Source: Imbricaverruca yamaguchii
Lineage: Eukaryota > Arthropoda > Thecostraca > Neoverrucidae
Reading direction: 5' to 3'
NCBI GenBank assembly: GCA_034440575.1
Contig: JAOTOL010001562.1
Location: 186,001 to 250,000, forward strand
Length of the DNA: 64,000 nucleotides
Part shown: one piece after another, positions 46,622 through 59,225 of the stretch
How positions within the stretch are numbered: the first letter of the stretch is position 1
Layout: each line of letters starts with the position of its first letter
Made by a program: the position numbers and the translations under genes
Notes under the pieces: generated by a model
Database searches by the model: none
The model's input: only the letters and a program-made list of their open reading frames with translations
What the model was told of the DNA's origin: nothing

Positions 46622-46914
46622 GTCCGTCATGTGGTGTGATACTGGCCACCATGTGGTGTGATGCTGACCAACATGTGGTGTGATACTGACCACCATGTGG
46701 TGTGGTACCGACCATCATGTGGTGTGGTACTGACCACCATGTGGTGTGATACTGATCACCAAGTTTTATGGTACTGGCCACCATGTGGTGTGATGCTGAC
46801 CAACATGTAGTGTGATACTGACCACCATGTGGTGTGGTACCGACCACCATGTGGTGTGGTACTGATCACCATGTGGTGTGATGCTAACCACCACGTGTTG
46901 TGATTCTGACCAAT
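46622..46914. repeat. 22-bp minisatellite with 132-bp higher-order period
   Basis: The unit is close to CACCATGTGGTGTGATACTGAC, shown here as CACCATGTGGTG plus TGATACTGAC, spaced 22 bp. CACCA-TG-TGGTG is a short dyad in most units. The variant order (GGCCACC..., ACCAAC..., GTACCGACC...) repeats after exactly six units: GGCCACCATG at 46644 and 46776. One unit, AAGTTTTATGG, is strongly diverged. Confidence 0.92.
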
Positions 46915-49659
46915 GGAGGTCTGCATCATAGTTGCATCGGAACAAAGCTCATCTAAAAGGGAAAGCAATGCTTCGCCGGCAGTCTACCGTTCAGTTTGGA
47001 CTGGCCATCACTTCCAGATGGAAGCTTGTCCCCATGACATACATGTCTGTTTTAAACTTGTTCAGATATCAGTGCCTGGAAGCGCGGTTGCTCACTATGG
47101 TAGTTAAGCTAGCATGTTGCACAGCCTTAAGTAGCATTAGACAGCTTACCTACATAAAACGCAATCACGGGCGCAACTTTCGAACAATATCGGTGGAGGG
47201 GCGAGCAAAGTTGACGACCGAAAAATGCATCAAATGAGCTGCGTCATGGAGCACCATGTTCAAATTCGAACATGTGTTGGGCCTGGGGAGAACATTATAA
47301 TTACTCCAGCTCACTGAAGGACCATACATAAATCGCCTACATACTGCTCTATCTAACCCCTTGCTGCATGGAAGAGGTGAGTATAGTGCTTTCGTGGATT
47401 TGTTTTGCTTTACGACAACTTATCAACCATTGAATATATCGCTTTGAAAATTGACATAGCTTTTGATAATTGATAAGCGCAGCTTACTTTAAAAAAGGTC
47501 CAGATTATCAAGATCACGGAGCTAGGGCAGATTAAGTTCAGGTCGCTGCCTCGTCTCAATGCGCATGTAAGATGTGCATTTATGCATTAATCATGAACAC
47601 GCTCTACAAGATAAAAACAAAAGCCAATTATGAGCGCATAGAAAATGGTCAAGAGAAATGAAAAAGATGAAAGTGGCTTCAGGCTTGATTACCAGATAGG
47701 GTGTCAATCTATGCTAGTTACAAATTAATTTTGTGCTGAATTAGTTATTTCATGTGTGGAATTGTGTGTGTTTAGTTGTTGTTATTTTTTTGTGTGTTGA
47801 AACAGGAACATATATGCAAGGAGCATTATCGTCTTTAGTAGCACTCCATGTGTTCAGTGGATATCAGGTGAGATAATAAAGATACGACTTGAAGCGTTAC
47901 GAGAGCATGCGCATCACGGGCGCTCCAGAGGCTACAATACGAATTATTGCGAAGCAAAACTGGGTGTGTCAGGAAAATTTGTATTCTCGTTTCTTTTCTC
48001 GTGTGACTAGAGCCACAATAGTTCATTTGAAATTTTCATTAAAAAGATGTTCGGCAATGCTGAAAGCTATTTTTCAAGTACTTTTCATTTGTCCTCAAAC
48101 CTCTCAGGGGTGTGGAAGGCAAGTCAATAAAAAGTCATTGTTTTTAGAGAAGATGGAGGTGGGTTTCGAAACGACAGATCAAATTAACTGCTATCCCTCG
48201 CCGTTCTGCTCACTGTTGTTGCGGCCTTCTAGGATAAGTATTGAAGTACTGAATGCGTATATATTAAATAAGTATTGATATTGGGGTATTGTCTTGTGCG
48301 CTGCAACAGCCTGTGAAGGTTCGGCGGTGTTCGATATTCGTCAGTAACAGCCCTCGACATTTTTATAAGCTCACCCTGCAGATCTATGATTGGTAGCTGA
48401 CATCAACGTGTCATTAATATTTTCCAATTAGGCACAACACAATACATAATATGACTTTTCGAAAACAAAGTGAATTGTCCCTGTCGCCAGCGCTGCCAAT
48501 TATTGTTCCAGTCATCAATTACATAGTTTGAATGTACACGCCTTACCAGAATTCACATATATTTAGGAATCATGGAGTTGGAGATGATTTTGGCCATTCA
48601 ATTTAAGGAAGATAATTCATTTCTGTCAACTCCATTTTGTGTTTTCCAGCTCGTTGTCGCCATTAAAAAGGTGATGATGTTACAGTCATTGTCACGCAAC
48701 ATCATTCAACCTTTCAATAATAAAAGGGAGATGGTAATTTCTCGTAGAGGATAATGTTTCGGATGACAAAATCAGGAACCGGCTTGTTCTTTTCCAAACC
48801 CGCGCTTGACCTGGTGATGCTATGAAGCGCAATATTTTGGTACGTCGTGACACAACACGCGCGTTGGAAGAAAAGGAATGAAATTCCCCTTGATAGGAGG
48901 AACTAGGGACGAGCAGCACATGTTATTTTCTCGAAAACAAGTGAAGGTCCACGAGGACGTACAAGGTAAACTTAAAATCATAAGCCATGGATATCCTAGC
49001 TCAATCAGCGACAGCATATCAAAATCGATGTCGCACAACACACGACTGAAATCTGCACGGTATGCACATTCATGACGCTTCGCGTTGTTCTCGCACCCCA
49101 TCTCAGAGAACGATGGGTATGCGTTGGATTCGATCCATCACCACCGAGCGTGATCAGATAACATGATCTGTGATGACACGAAATAGCCTGACATTGGCTT
49201 GTTCTCAGCAATTCGAAAGCATGGGTGGGCTTTAGTGTTGATGCTTCAGCACAGCTTAAGTCTAGTTTAGCACCATGCGATTATGAAAATTTAAAATTAG
49301 ACCTATGGCGATGCACATAAAATACTGCATTCACAACATTAGAACAATACAAAGCATCATCTTACATTTTGAGAAGCATGTCCTGACATTTTCGGAAACA
49401 TCACTTGACATTCGTCTAATTTTGGAAAACGTGTTTGGAATTATAGCAGCACTATACTAAATGAAAGCGATTCTCCATATGTGGCATACGAGTCGCTTCG
49501 GCTCCTCCTGAAGTACTAATTCTTTATCAATGGAAACCCTTTTTTGGAGTAATAAAAGGATATACATATCAATGGGAACAAATATAAATGGTATGATGTA
49601 GCTACAGTTATAACAATGATCCATTCCATCTCCGTTTCGTTGACACACTTCGTGATAAG
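46915..49659. other. no recognised gene
   Basis: Mixed to AT-rich single-copy-looking sequence. Frames are at most 129 codons (47889-48278 plus) with no domain. No tandem repeat or RNA recognised. Confidence 0.45.
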
Positions 49660-49704
49660 CTCAGAGAGAGGGAAAGAGGTCGATATATTTCCAAAGAAAG
49701 AGAT

Positions 49705-49735
<31 letters not shown>

Positions 49736-49878
49736 GAGAGAAAGAGGGGAGAGAGGGGGAAAGAGAAATAAAGAATGAAAGGAAGAAACAAAGAAGGAAA
49801 GAAAGAGAGAGGGAAAGAGGTTAAGTGAGATAAAGAGATGGAGAGCGAAAGAGAAGGAGAAAGAAAGAGGGGGAAAGA
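49660..49878. repeat. polypurine (GA-rich) tract
   Basis: About 200 bp of nearly pure A/G on the plus strand, with (AG)n runs near 49707-49740 and AAAGAGGGGGAAAG blocks. Only scattered pyrimidines interrupt it. Confidence 0.95.
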
Positions 49879-51497
49879 ATCGTCGTTGGTCAGAGATTAA
49901 GCGTTGTATTGAACAGCAACATAAATGTGCATTCATTTTAATTGGAACTCCAATTTAACGTGAGAGTTTGCAGAGTCGGGGTGACATCTGCACCGCAGCT
50001 GTGAGGCAGGCGCCAAATACAAAAACAAAACTTGATCAAGGGTGCAGATGCCTGAATGATTAGCGACTGTGCCGCTGTCCCCCGGCTGGTGACTGCCGGG
50101 ACGTGCCGGCTAAGTGGATCTGAAGCCCTGCCGACAGTGTTTGGTCGACACGGGTGGAGGTCAATTATCCGGCTGTGGGCCGGTTGTCGCCCGGCCAACT
50201 ATCCGGAGGAACTGCGCTGTCGACCATGGAGGCCGCACTAGCCGGTCCGGGCCGCATGACGCCAATGCCGCCAGACAGTCCGGGCGCAGCGAGTACAGAC
50301 GCACCGAGCGCGGTGCACCGTTCCGGCTACAATGGAGGGCAAGTGCCGACTGCCGAGTCAACACCCGAATTCAGGCACTGATTCCGCTCTCAGACGATGG
50401 CTGACGCATGAAATTGGCGCAGAGCCAGGTAATTATAGACTGTTGTGTCTCTCCGAGGTTGTCAAATATTGTCTCTCCCTGCGGTGTCGCTGGTGCCTGT
50501 GTCGGCAGACCATGATGGGTGTCTGAACTAGCCGTCGGACCATGACGCAACGGGTAGCCCCGTACGTCAAAAGAATGGCACTGCTTTCGCTAGGAGAAGG
50601 CTATGGGTATCTTCACGAAGCTGTCGAAAGACAGTCGATGCTCCGCCGCACAGAAGAGATAGGCAGCAAGTGTCCTGGGAGAGCAGACAGGCAGTCGTGT
50701 TCCCGTGACCCCAGGCATCTTCACTGAAGTTCCACCGCCATTACCCGCAGAAGTAGCCCACCATAAATTAACTTGCCGGACAACCGATGGACCCTGCACC
50801 ATCCACGACGACAGCGGTGCAAGCGAACCTTCGTTGCCCTGCGAGCGGACACTTGTTGACGTCAGTTCAGAACTGGGTAATCTAACTCTGCCACTTCGCT
50901 GGGACGGATGCCATCTGGGGAACTGGCGTCAAGGCTGACCTGAATACGATATCAGCTTGACTTGAACATAAATAAAACACAAAAATCAACGAAGGCGAAA
51001 CGTAGCCCAGCGTTTCTCCCCATCCGATACAATGATGTCAAAAGTAGGCCACATTCCATACGATATCCGTAGGACGTAAGACACTGAAGTGGAGTTTCAG
51101 CACCGCTGATATGCAACGTTTGGCTTAATGCAAACTTGTCGGTGAGCCACCCGTGGGCCTGATTGAATCCTGATAGTGGGCTCCAACTTACCTAACGGGA
51201 TGTAGTTGTATGCGCAGCAAAGTTATTTACACGGAACTATGTTTGACAACCTAGATCGATGTATGTGTGCTCTCGCCCGGTGTCGTGGGAAAAGTTCGGT
51301 ACTATTGGAATGTGATGAAACCCCTTACGGAGGCTCATCAATGTTGCGAGTAAGTCGGACAAATCGAAAACTGCAGCTTGGCTATCAAATCTGACCCTCC
51401 TCTCCTCGTACACTTGTATGTCTGCCTTTCCGTCCATCTGCTCTTTCTGTGCATCGGTCAATCCATCCCCTGTTCGAGGTTCCTCTCCTCAGCTCGT
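49879..51497. other. no certain gene; CpG-rich segment with a possible first exon
   Basis: About 50050-50400 is GC- and CpG-rich. A frame opening at 50154 contains an ATG at 50227 (context GACCATGGAG) and 50 codons rich in Pro, Ala, Ser and Gly. A good donor-like sequence, CCAG/GTAATT, lies near 50428 in another frame. This could be a 5' exon but nothing downstream confirms it. The remainder to 51497 is unassigned. Confidence 0.25.
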
Positions 51498-52075
51498 CGG
51501 CCCGTCCACCCGTCCGCCCGTCCACCCGTCTGCCCGTCCTCTCGACCGCCCATCGACCAATCCGCCCGTCCGCCCATCCGCCAATCGACCAGTCCGCCCG
51601 TCCGCCCGTCCGCCCATCCGCCCGTCCGCCCGTCCGCCCGTCCGCCCGTCCGCCCGTCCGCCCGTCCGCCCGTCCGCCCGTCCGCCCGTCCGCCCGTCCG
51701 CCCGTCCGCCCGTCCACCCGTCCGCCCGTCCGCCCATCGACCAGTCCGCCCATCCGCCCATCGACCAGTCCGCCCGTCCGCCCGTCCGCCCGTCCGCCCG
51801 TCCGCCCGTCCGCCCGTCCGCCCGTCCGCCCGTCCGCCCGTCCGCCCGTCCGCCCGTCCGCCCATCCGCCCGTCCGCCCGTCCGCCCGTCCGCCCGTCCG
51901 CCCGTCCGCCCGTCCGCCCATCCGCCCATCGACCAGTCCGCTTCTCCGCCCATCGACCAGTCCGCTTCTCCGCCCGTTAGCCCATCGACCAGTCCGCCCG
52001 TCCGCCCATCGACCAGTCCCCTTCTCCGCCCATCGACCAGTCCGCTTCTCCGCCCGTTAGCCCGTCAGTCGGCCC
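51498..52075. repeat. 8-bp minisatellite (CCCGTCCG)n, ~70 units
   Basis: Octanucleotide CCCGTCCG with CCCATCCG variants. It is interspersed with a 16-bp variant, CCCATCGACCAGTCCG, that recurs at the left edge, near 51740-51770 and repeatedly from 51926 to 52045. 8 bp is not a multiple of three and the unit has no stop on either strand, so all frames are open for up to 312 codons; I call no gene. Confidence 0.97.
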
Positions 52076-52478
52076 TTCCGATGGCTCGCCCATCGTGCAC
52101 GGCTGCACGTCGTTGTGCCTTTCGTTTTTCCTCATTGTCTTCCTGTTTCTTTTGTGATTCGCTTGATCTCCTGTTTGCTTCGTCGTTTGCTCGGCTATAC
52201 TATAATATGGAAGTGTTGTGCAAACGAACGTCCCAACATATCAGAGGGTTCTTATGGCCGGCACCCGTAGTTCCGCTATTCATGCAAATTTCCTGGAGTG
52301 CTGGGGTATCGTCTGATAAAAAAAAATGCCGGGATGATGAAAACGCCGCCGAGTAGTTTATCTTGGCGTCCTGTCCGGGTGATTTCCGATCGTGATCAGA
52401 AGAGAAAGCAAATTGCAAGCGGAGGCGGCAATCAGAGGCTCGACGGCGCGATTCTGCACGTCAGCCGACAACCGCTTA
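52076..52478. other. no gene seen
   Basis: Pyrimidine-rich then mixed sequence with no recognised feature. Confidence 0.5.
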
Positions 52479-52576
52479 CTGCCACTCGCCGACTGGCAGA
52501 GGTGAGGTGCAGCTCAGTAGGGTACACCTCACCTCTGCCACTCGCCGACTGGCAGAGGTGAGGTGCAGCTCAGTAG
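52479..52576. repeat. 56-bp duplication forming alternative hairpins
   Basis: CTGCCACTCGCCGACTGGCA followed by GAGGTGAGGTGCAGCTCAGT occurs at 52479 and 52535. Between the copies lies CACCTCACCTCTGCCA (52525-52540), which is perfectly complementary to TGGCAGAGGTGAGGTG on its right (52550-52565, 9-base loop) and also to CAGAGGTGAGGTG on its left (52497-52509). Confidence 0.92.
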
Positions 52577-54063
52577 AGGTGTACACATTGCCAGACGGGG
52601 TCTCCTACATGGAAACGAGTCGTTCGAACTGTCTCACTTGCTGGCTTTCGCCGGAAAGTTACACCATAGACATGGTGCGCCGTTTCTCTGGCTGCATGCT
52701 GTCCACAGGCCTTTCTTGTGAGGAAAGGGAAATCCAACGGGACGGTCTTACGAGACAGACAGTCGTGTAAGCAGTCGTGGACCAGAAGCTGCAGTGTGCG
52801 ATGTGAGGCCCAATAAAAGGAAGATGATTAGGCTGATGCTATTGAAATTAATTATGCGTTTACCTGGAATGTGCGATAAATGAACGCCTTTGAAATAAAT
52901 GTTTCGAATGTTGTGCCTACTGCTCATCGATGTTTGCGGAGCACCTCTCCACTTATTAACCGTTCAACGAATGTATAAGCTGTATCATGAGAGCACGATT
53001 TCGGTCGCTTACATCGTAGGCAAGTACGCAACTGTGTGCACCTCTACAGCTCAGGTAACTCTGACTTGTCCACACTGGGTCAGCTAAGCTGGAGGGGTGA
53101 TGTGGGCGCATGTCGGATTAGTCAGAACATTCTGGGTCTGAGCCGCGTTAGGCTGGATTGCGCGAGCCACATTAGTCAGTTGGACCGATGGTGACAGGTT
53201 GCAATGAATAAGTTAGATAGATGGGAAAATGGTGATGCTACATGAGTCAGTTAGACGGATGAGGGACATCAGCGGACTGCGCTTCTTCTCTTATAATCTC
53301 CACTGGGGGTCGGACTGTTTGTCTTCTTCTAAGTTACCATGGAGAGGCAAAGGATACATTTATACGACATGCTTCACACGTACAAGCTGTCCAGCGCCGA
53401 TTGGTACGCCAACATTTCCCCCTTAAAATACGAAAGGTGTGCCTGTTTGTCCAACATGTGATGCGTGATGTTACTTTCTATGAACAATATCAGCCGTAAC
53501 ATTCAGACATATATATTCGGGCGGCACGTATAAAGGAAGCGAGATGTCTAAGGAAAGGAAATGACGCAGAAGTTTTTGTTTGCGAATGCCAGTAATTGCT
53601 TGGTGCCTGATGCATACAGGAGAATGCTTTTTTCTGGAATGTATCGAAGGATTCATGTAAATGAGAGCCGCATGGTATCCAGTCTAAGCTTTTCTGCGTA
53701 GGGGAAACAGACGCAGCCAAGGGAGGATCTGACCGAACTTTAGCCCTTCCATTCGTATTATGAACGGTCATTAGATCTCACCGGAATGTGATAAGTGGTG
53801 TTCTGTAGAAGACTTGATGCGTCCTGGGATGCTCAGCTTACTTTACTAGAAGGGATGCTTGAATAGCTATTTGCGACACCTTGGGGATCTCAGCTTATAG
53901 GGTGCCAGTGGATGCAGATCAGGGGACACACGAAGCAGACTGTAGTCTCCCCTCCACTGTTGCAAAATAATAGCTGCTCTTCCACGCATGAACAGCGCAC
54001 CCACGCGACTGCGACTGCAATGTTCTGCCGACCCTCTTGACGTAACTGATGCCTTAACTCTGC
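52577..54063. other. no gene seen
   Basis: Single-copy-looking sequence with frames under 95 codons. Nothing recognised. Confidence 0.5.
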
Positions 54064-54429
54064 TTATGTCTGGGAATCGTCATCACCGCCGGTGTTATCA
54101 TCCCCACCTCGCCCGCGGTGGCTGTGTCGCAGAGGCTTCACCGCCGGAAGTCTGAATACGCCATCGGTGTCGGTGCCCCCAATGTCAGGTCCACCACTAG
54201 CGGATCCAAACGGACCCGGATCAGTGGGGCCCGGTATGTACAAGTCCCACTGATTGGAGAACGGCGCCCGATCGATAAGGTCCGTCTGAACCCGTCCCCA
54301 CTCCGCCGTTGGGCACGTCAGGTGTGCACACTTTCCGCCACGGGAGTTATCTGCGCAGTGCGACCAGCTGATGGGTATCAGTGCCGTTTTGGGAGGTCCC
54401 AGGGCGTCCACTCCATGCGTGTCCGATCA
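54064..54429 (-). CDS. exon-like open frame, function unknown
   Basis: The minus-strand frame is open for about 120 codons up to a TGA at about 54429 and ends with a stop at about 54064. It reads through NSRGGKCAHLTCPTAEWG, then DLIDRAPFSNQWDLYIPGPT, then a Gly/Asp-rich tail (GGPDIGG, GRGGDDNTGGDDDSQT). The composition, with paired Cys and an acidic end, is more protein-like than most frames here. Against it: no ATG at the start, no clear acceptor, and the opposite strand is open too (54118-54447). It faintly recalls membrane-proximal parts of extracellular receptors, but I cannot assign a family. Confidence 0.2.
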
Positions 54430-55512
54430 GCGGCGCCCCTCCAATAAAATGGAACTCATGGAACGTTGATCCTCTCGTAGCATGGATGGAGCTTCCGTAA
54501 AATAATGAGGGCTTCAAGTGGCTTCGAACTCAATTTGATCTACAATACGCTGGACGGTTCAGGGCGGTGCAGTAATGATCGGCGCATCGAGCCCACGTCC
54601 TCCCAAATATGCAAAGTTCCACAGTTTGCTCCATAAGTGTCCGTGGCGTCGATGACTTTGCAGAACACGCGATAAACAAAATGCTTTAAAGCCAATAAAG
54701 CCGAATAATCCAGTCCATATCCAACCATCTCATCTGATATTCTGTTCTGGGACATACCACACGTCATCGCGGTGGGCCTCATGCATTTTGTTGTGGTTCA
54801 TGTTCTACGTGGGTTCTAGTCATTGTCCTGAACTCTAATCTTGATAACTCTTCAATTTTCGTTCACGCGTGACGACGGATGTGTGTTTTCCGAAACTACG
54901 AAGTACTCTTCCTCGGCGAAAGTCAGGAAACAGAAACGCAATTAGCTATCGTATTCTGGTTGAGTTAAGTGTCTAGTCTGTTCCAGTCTCAGGCGAAATA
55001 TCCGATTATAAAAAAGCCATCTCTATTGCTTTTCTGAGATAACAGAACGGAAGAAACCTGTCCAGAATTATGCCTAGTGAGGCTCCTTAAGGAAAGAGGT
55101 CGTTGCCCAGCAGTGACAATATAAGAGCCATGAACTGGATGGGGCCAGGTGGCACATGGTCAGTAAACAGCGTGGTGTGATCTATGGGTCACCTGGTACA
55201 CAGTCGCCAAGCACCTCCTATTACGAATGTGCAGTGACGGCTGATGCTATCGTGTAAAGTGTCGCAGTAAACCTGATCGATCTCCATACATATTCACGAT
55301 GGTGAATGAAATCACATAAACCTTGAATACCGGCTTGGCTTAGCGACGTTCTTTCGCTGCCGCATGACGGGCCAGGCTGTCGTCTATCCTACATGTCTGC
55401 ACGAACGTGCGAGGAACAAAGGATTATGCTGCCACTGTCTTAGCACATTAAGCACCAGACACCTGATCTTCTCGTGTGATTACGAATGTTGTTGAATTGG
55501 TCCACATGTTCG
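54430..55512. other. no gene seen
   Basis: Mixed sequence without recognised features. Confidence 0.5.
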
Positions 55513-55660
55513 CGACCGACCGACCGACTGACCGACTAGCCCACCGACCGACCGATCGATCGATCGACCGACCGACCGACCGACCGATCGACCGACCGAT
55601 CGACCGACCGACCGACCGACCGACCGACCGACCGACCGACCGACTGACCGACCGACCGAC
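55513..55660. repeat. (GACC)n tetranucleotide array
   Basis: About 36 copies of CGAC/GACC with CGAT variants (CGATCGATCGAT near 55555) and a few CGACT variants. Edges are slightly diverged. Confidence 0.97.
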
Positions 55661-58600
55661 CTACAGGGCTGCAGAAGCGACAGTAGCCAGTCCCAAGGAA
55701 CCAGCCGGCCACCCGGCCAACTTCTCCGTTCCCCCAGAGCCCACCACGGGCGGAAGCTCAGCCGCGGCCACGGATGGATGGGGGGGGGTGGCGTCATTAG
55801 ACGACCGCAATCAATCGGCAGTGTTTACGCTTGGAAATCGCCACCGGAATCGCGAGCTGGGGCTATATCTCAGGGGAGCTGGGGTTACTCCCGACAGTGA
55901 CCCCAGGCAGACAGAAGGCAGAAGCGGCTAATGATGCCCTCGGCGTCGATTGACCAGACGCGCTGAGGAGTGTTTGGGTGAGCGTGTACACTGTGTCGTG
56001 TCGCGGCCGGAAATGTAAAGGCGTATTAAATACGGCCGTCCCCGAGCAGGGACGGATCCAGGAATTTGTATGGGAAGGGGGCACACATTTCTTCGGAAGG
56101 GCTCCTTCGATGGAAGAATTCGTTAGGCAGGGGAGGGGATGGACAGGGGTACATTTAAACATGCTGAAGACGCGCCTGTTCTTCTCAAATTCAGGAGATG
56201 CATTTCGCCTTTTCCACAAGGAGTCTGGCTGGAAAAAGGTCCGTTCAGCGGGAGCGGAAGGAGGAGATGCACTCGGCCATCCTGAAGGGGCACTACTTTT
56301 CCATGGGAGATGAATACACTAGGGATTGTCAGTGCCCCCGGTGTCCACACCTGTCCGTGACCTGTATATGCCGCTGTCGGCCTCATCAGTTGCTGACCCG
56401 GTAGCAGGCCTGCAACACGAAGATAGCAACAGTCCAGAACCTCCTGCTAATCGTGCTATTCCTGATAAAGTTTTGTGGAAATCGTTAGTGACTCCATGTT
56501 TTGTTTGAACATATTTTTGGCTGACATTTCCTTCAGGGCGATGGTGTGCCGTCGAGTCAACGGCGTTCGGCACTCGGCGGCCGATCTCTGATGAATTTCC
56601 TAAGTTAGTCTGTTAGCAGTGGAGACAGTATTGCTTGGATACAGATACCGCTTTGTCAAATGGAAACTTGCGGAAAGTAGTCATGGTGGCTTAGTTCAGG
56701 AAATAACCGGGCCGCATTAATTTGCTGACTACTCAGGAGACGGTGATATTATTCAGCTTTATTCTGATATTTAAATACATATTTTTTTGCATTCACCGCT
56801 TACATCGATGACCTTTAGATAGCCTAGTTGTGCAAGGTTGCCTAAAAGAGCTCTGTTCTCAATTTTCATCAAATAACTTGTTTTCATTTTCTCCATAGGG
56901 CGATAGCGTCGCCAGATGTCTACATGTTTATATGGCGCAGGATGCGTGCCGCGCCGTTGGTGGTTGTAGACGTAGATAATTTCGATGTCCTATGTCTTTC
57001 GGGTTGCAGCATATTTTCATTCCGGATATTAAGACGCATACATGAAAATGGTGACATCAAACCATCTAAAGTCTACATAGCAGCTCTGGAGTTAGCATGA
57101 GGTATGAACCTGCTTTAGGAGCGAACTTGCGAATGATCTCAGCTTGAATTCTGAATGGCAGCGATAGGGCTCAGATGATGTATACATTTTGAATGTGTTA
57201 TTTTGTATGTGTATGCCAATGCAGATGAATATTGAGCAGATAGTAATTGGCAGGAGCCAGAGTTTATGTTTTAGAAGCGTGCCGACAATGGAAGCGAAAA
57301 TAAGAAGCCGTTGGCATGTGGAATATGTTATCAGGAATTATTACGCATGGTGTATGTGATAATTGCTTACCAAATGAGAAGATGAAAAACACGCTTCTAT
57401 TCATAGGCGCTCTAGTCTAAAGTGCAATCGCGAAAATGCCACAAAAAGACAGTTAAACCCTGGGCGTTCTATGTGTAAGTACGACTTTGCAGGGAGATGG
57501 CGGGTTCTTTTGCTCACTAACATGAATTGATTTTGGGATTGACATATCTGGGAGAGTCTCAGGGTAAGCACTCTGTTGCTAGCTATGATCAATATACGAG
57601 CATTACTAAATACAAAGGTGTGAAGTGCCCTTAGGTACCAATTTTCTGGTACAAATTGACCGCGGGAAGTGATAAAATGATCCCGAAAGCCTTCGGGTAA
57701 ATCTTGATGCCAAGTTTTGGCTAATGATAGAAACAAATAAATGACTGCATGGGAATACAAAAATCAACTGATTTCACTCCACTTCTAGTTGCGAATTGTA
57801 AACATTGAATAATAAGAAATCGTGAGTTAGGCAACACGATTGAGTCCCCATCCTATGGTGACCGGCCCGCATATGGCTGCAGCAATATTTCCCCAAAATG
57901 AGCCACCATGGCATTCTGCGACAGCACGGAACGGCATATCCAGGCCCAGAAGTGCACTGTATCTCGGGAACTTAGAATTTGGCTCGCTGACGGTATGGTA
58001 AGGCACAATAACAAATTAGCGCCCTTTAAGTTTTTTATGGATCTATGTCGTCCTCGCAATTACTATTCTATAAGTTATAAGCACTAATACGACTAATAAT
58101 ATATGAACAAAACAGTAGAACTTAGGTACTGTTCTCCATGCATGAATGCCAAACACCGTTGTTAGTGCGGCGTTCAAGTACCGATTTCTTGATTTCGTTC
58201 CGCGTTGCTGAAAATTGCATTCCACTTATCTACATCGCATAATTAAAAGCCACCATATATTACAACAACCAGCCTGAGTATCCAAGGCACATTATATCTG
58301 AACATTTCTGGAAAATTGCGCTTTCAACCGCAAAGCATCCTAAAGAAGCAATATCCCCATGTACTCGTATAGGAAGTAAACAACAAGAGGCAAAGCTCCC
58401 TTTAAAATCAATTATTGCTCCGACGAGAACGTCACGCAGAAACACTTAACCTGGGAACATCCAGAACATCCTCAGATAGCGCTAAAAATCGCACGGTATA
58501 TTTATCCATTTCATGCATAACCATACTGGATGAAAGTTGCATGTCAAGGTGGAGATCAGAATGGATAGGTCTCCAGATGATCTGACCTCAGCTATATCCT

Positions 58601-59225
58601 ATCAGCATGAAGCAGTGCATCGGTGAAACCTACGCCACCACAGTCTTACCATCTAACAAACTGCGTCATTGCACTGTTCGCCACAGATTTCCCCAACTCC
58701 TTCACCCCAGGTAGTCCTCAATCAACTTTCCTCAGCCTCCGTCACCCTGCTTCCCACTCCATCAGCTTCTCTGAGCTTCCACCACCATTCTTCATCCTCA
58801 ATCAGCCTGCCTCACTCTTCCTCAAGCTACTTCCATCTTCCCAAGCCGGCTCAACCTTTCTCGGCGTGCTGCATCCCGATCAGGCCGTCCAATCCAGCGC
58901 GGCCGGCAGCGAACGATATACGAAATCCGCAGGTGGCGAGCCGTTCCCGAATCAGAGAGCCACCGCGGTGTTGGCGCCGCGGACCGACTCGCCACCCGCC
59001 CAGCCGGCTCTCGATCGGCTGAATAATCGACGAGTGGTTGGCCGCTGAAGAGCGGGCGACCGGCGGCGCGTGCCTTACCACCTCTTCCGCCGGCTAAACA
59101 AGCGGAGCCGAGACGGCCGGCAGACTGGTGCCGCAGCGGCCGTGTTCGGAGTCGACAAAACACCGCCGGCTGTCTGCTGTCGTCGGCTGGCAGCTGGCCG
59201 ACACCAACGGCGTCAGGGGCGTGCT
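55661..59225. other. no recognised gene; CpG-rich at 3' end
   Basis: A G9 run lies at 55780-55788. CAGGGACGGATCCAGG at about 56047 resembles the start of some hAT-type elements. The 56600-58600 part is AT-rich and empty by eye. From about 58850 the sequence turns CpG-rich with overlapping frames on both strands (for example 58822-59163 minus), ending exactly where the 30-bp array begins. Confidence 0.4.
56047..56062 (+). mobile_element. possible hAT-type terminus
   Basis: CAGGGACGGATCCAGG fits the CAGGGxCGGATCC-type terminal sequence of some invertebrate hAT elements and MITEs. No matching reverse-complement end or 8-bp target duplication was located, so this is a motif-level suggestion only. 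Confidence 0.2.

Noticed and set aside
51378..52356. Arg/Pro/Ser-rich 312-codon frame
   Set aside because: Product of the stop-free 8-bp repeat, open in all frames on both strands.
55978..56400. Complete hAT element
   Set aside because: The start-like CAGGGACGGATCCAGG lacks an inverted partner within the following sequence that I could read.
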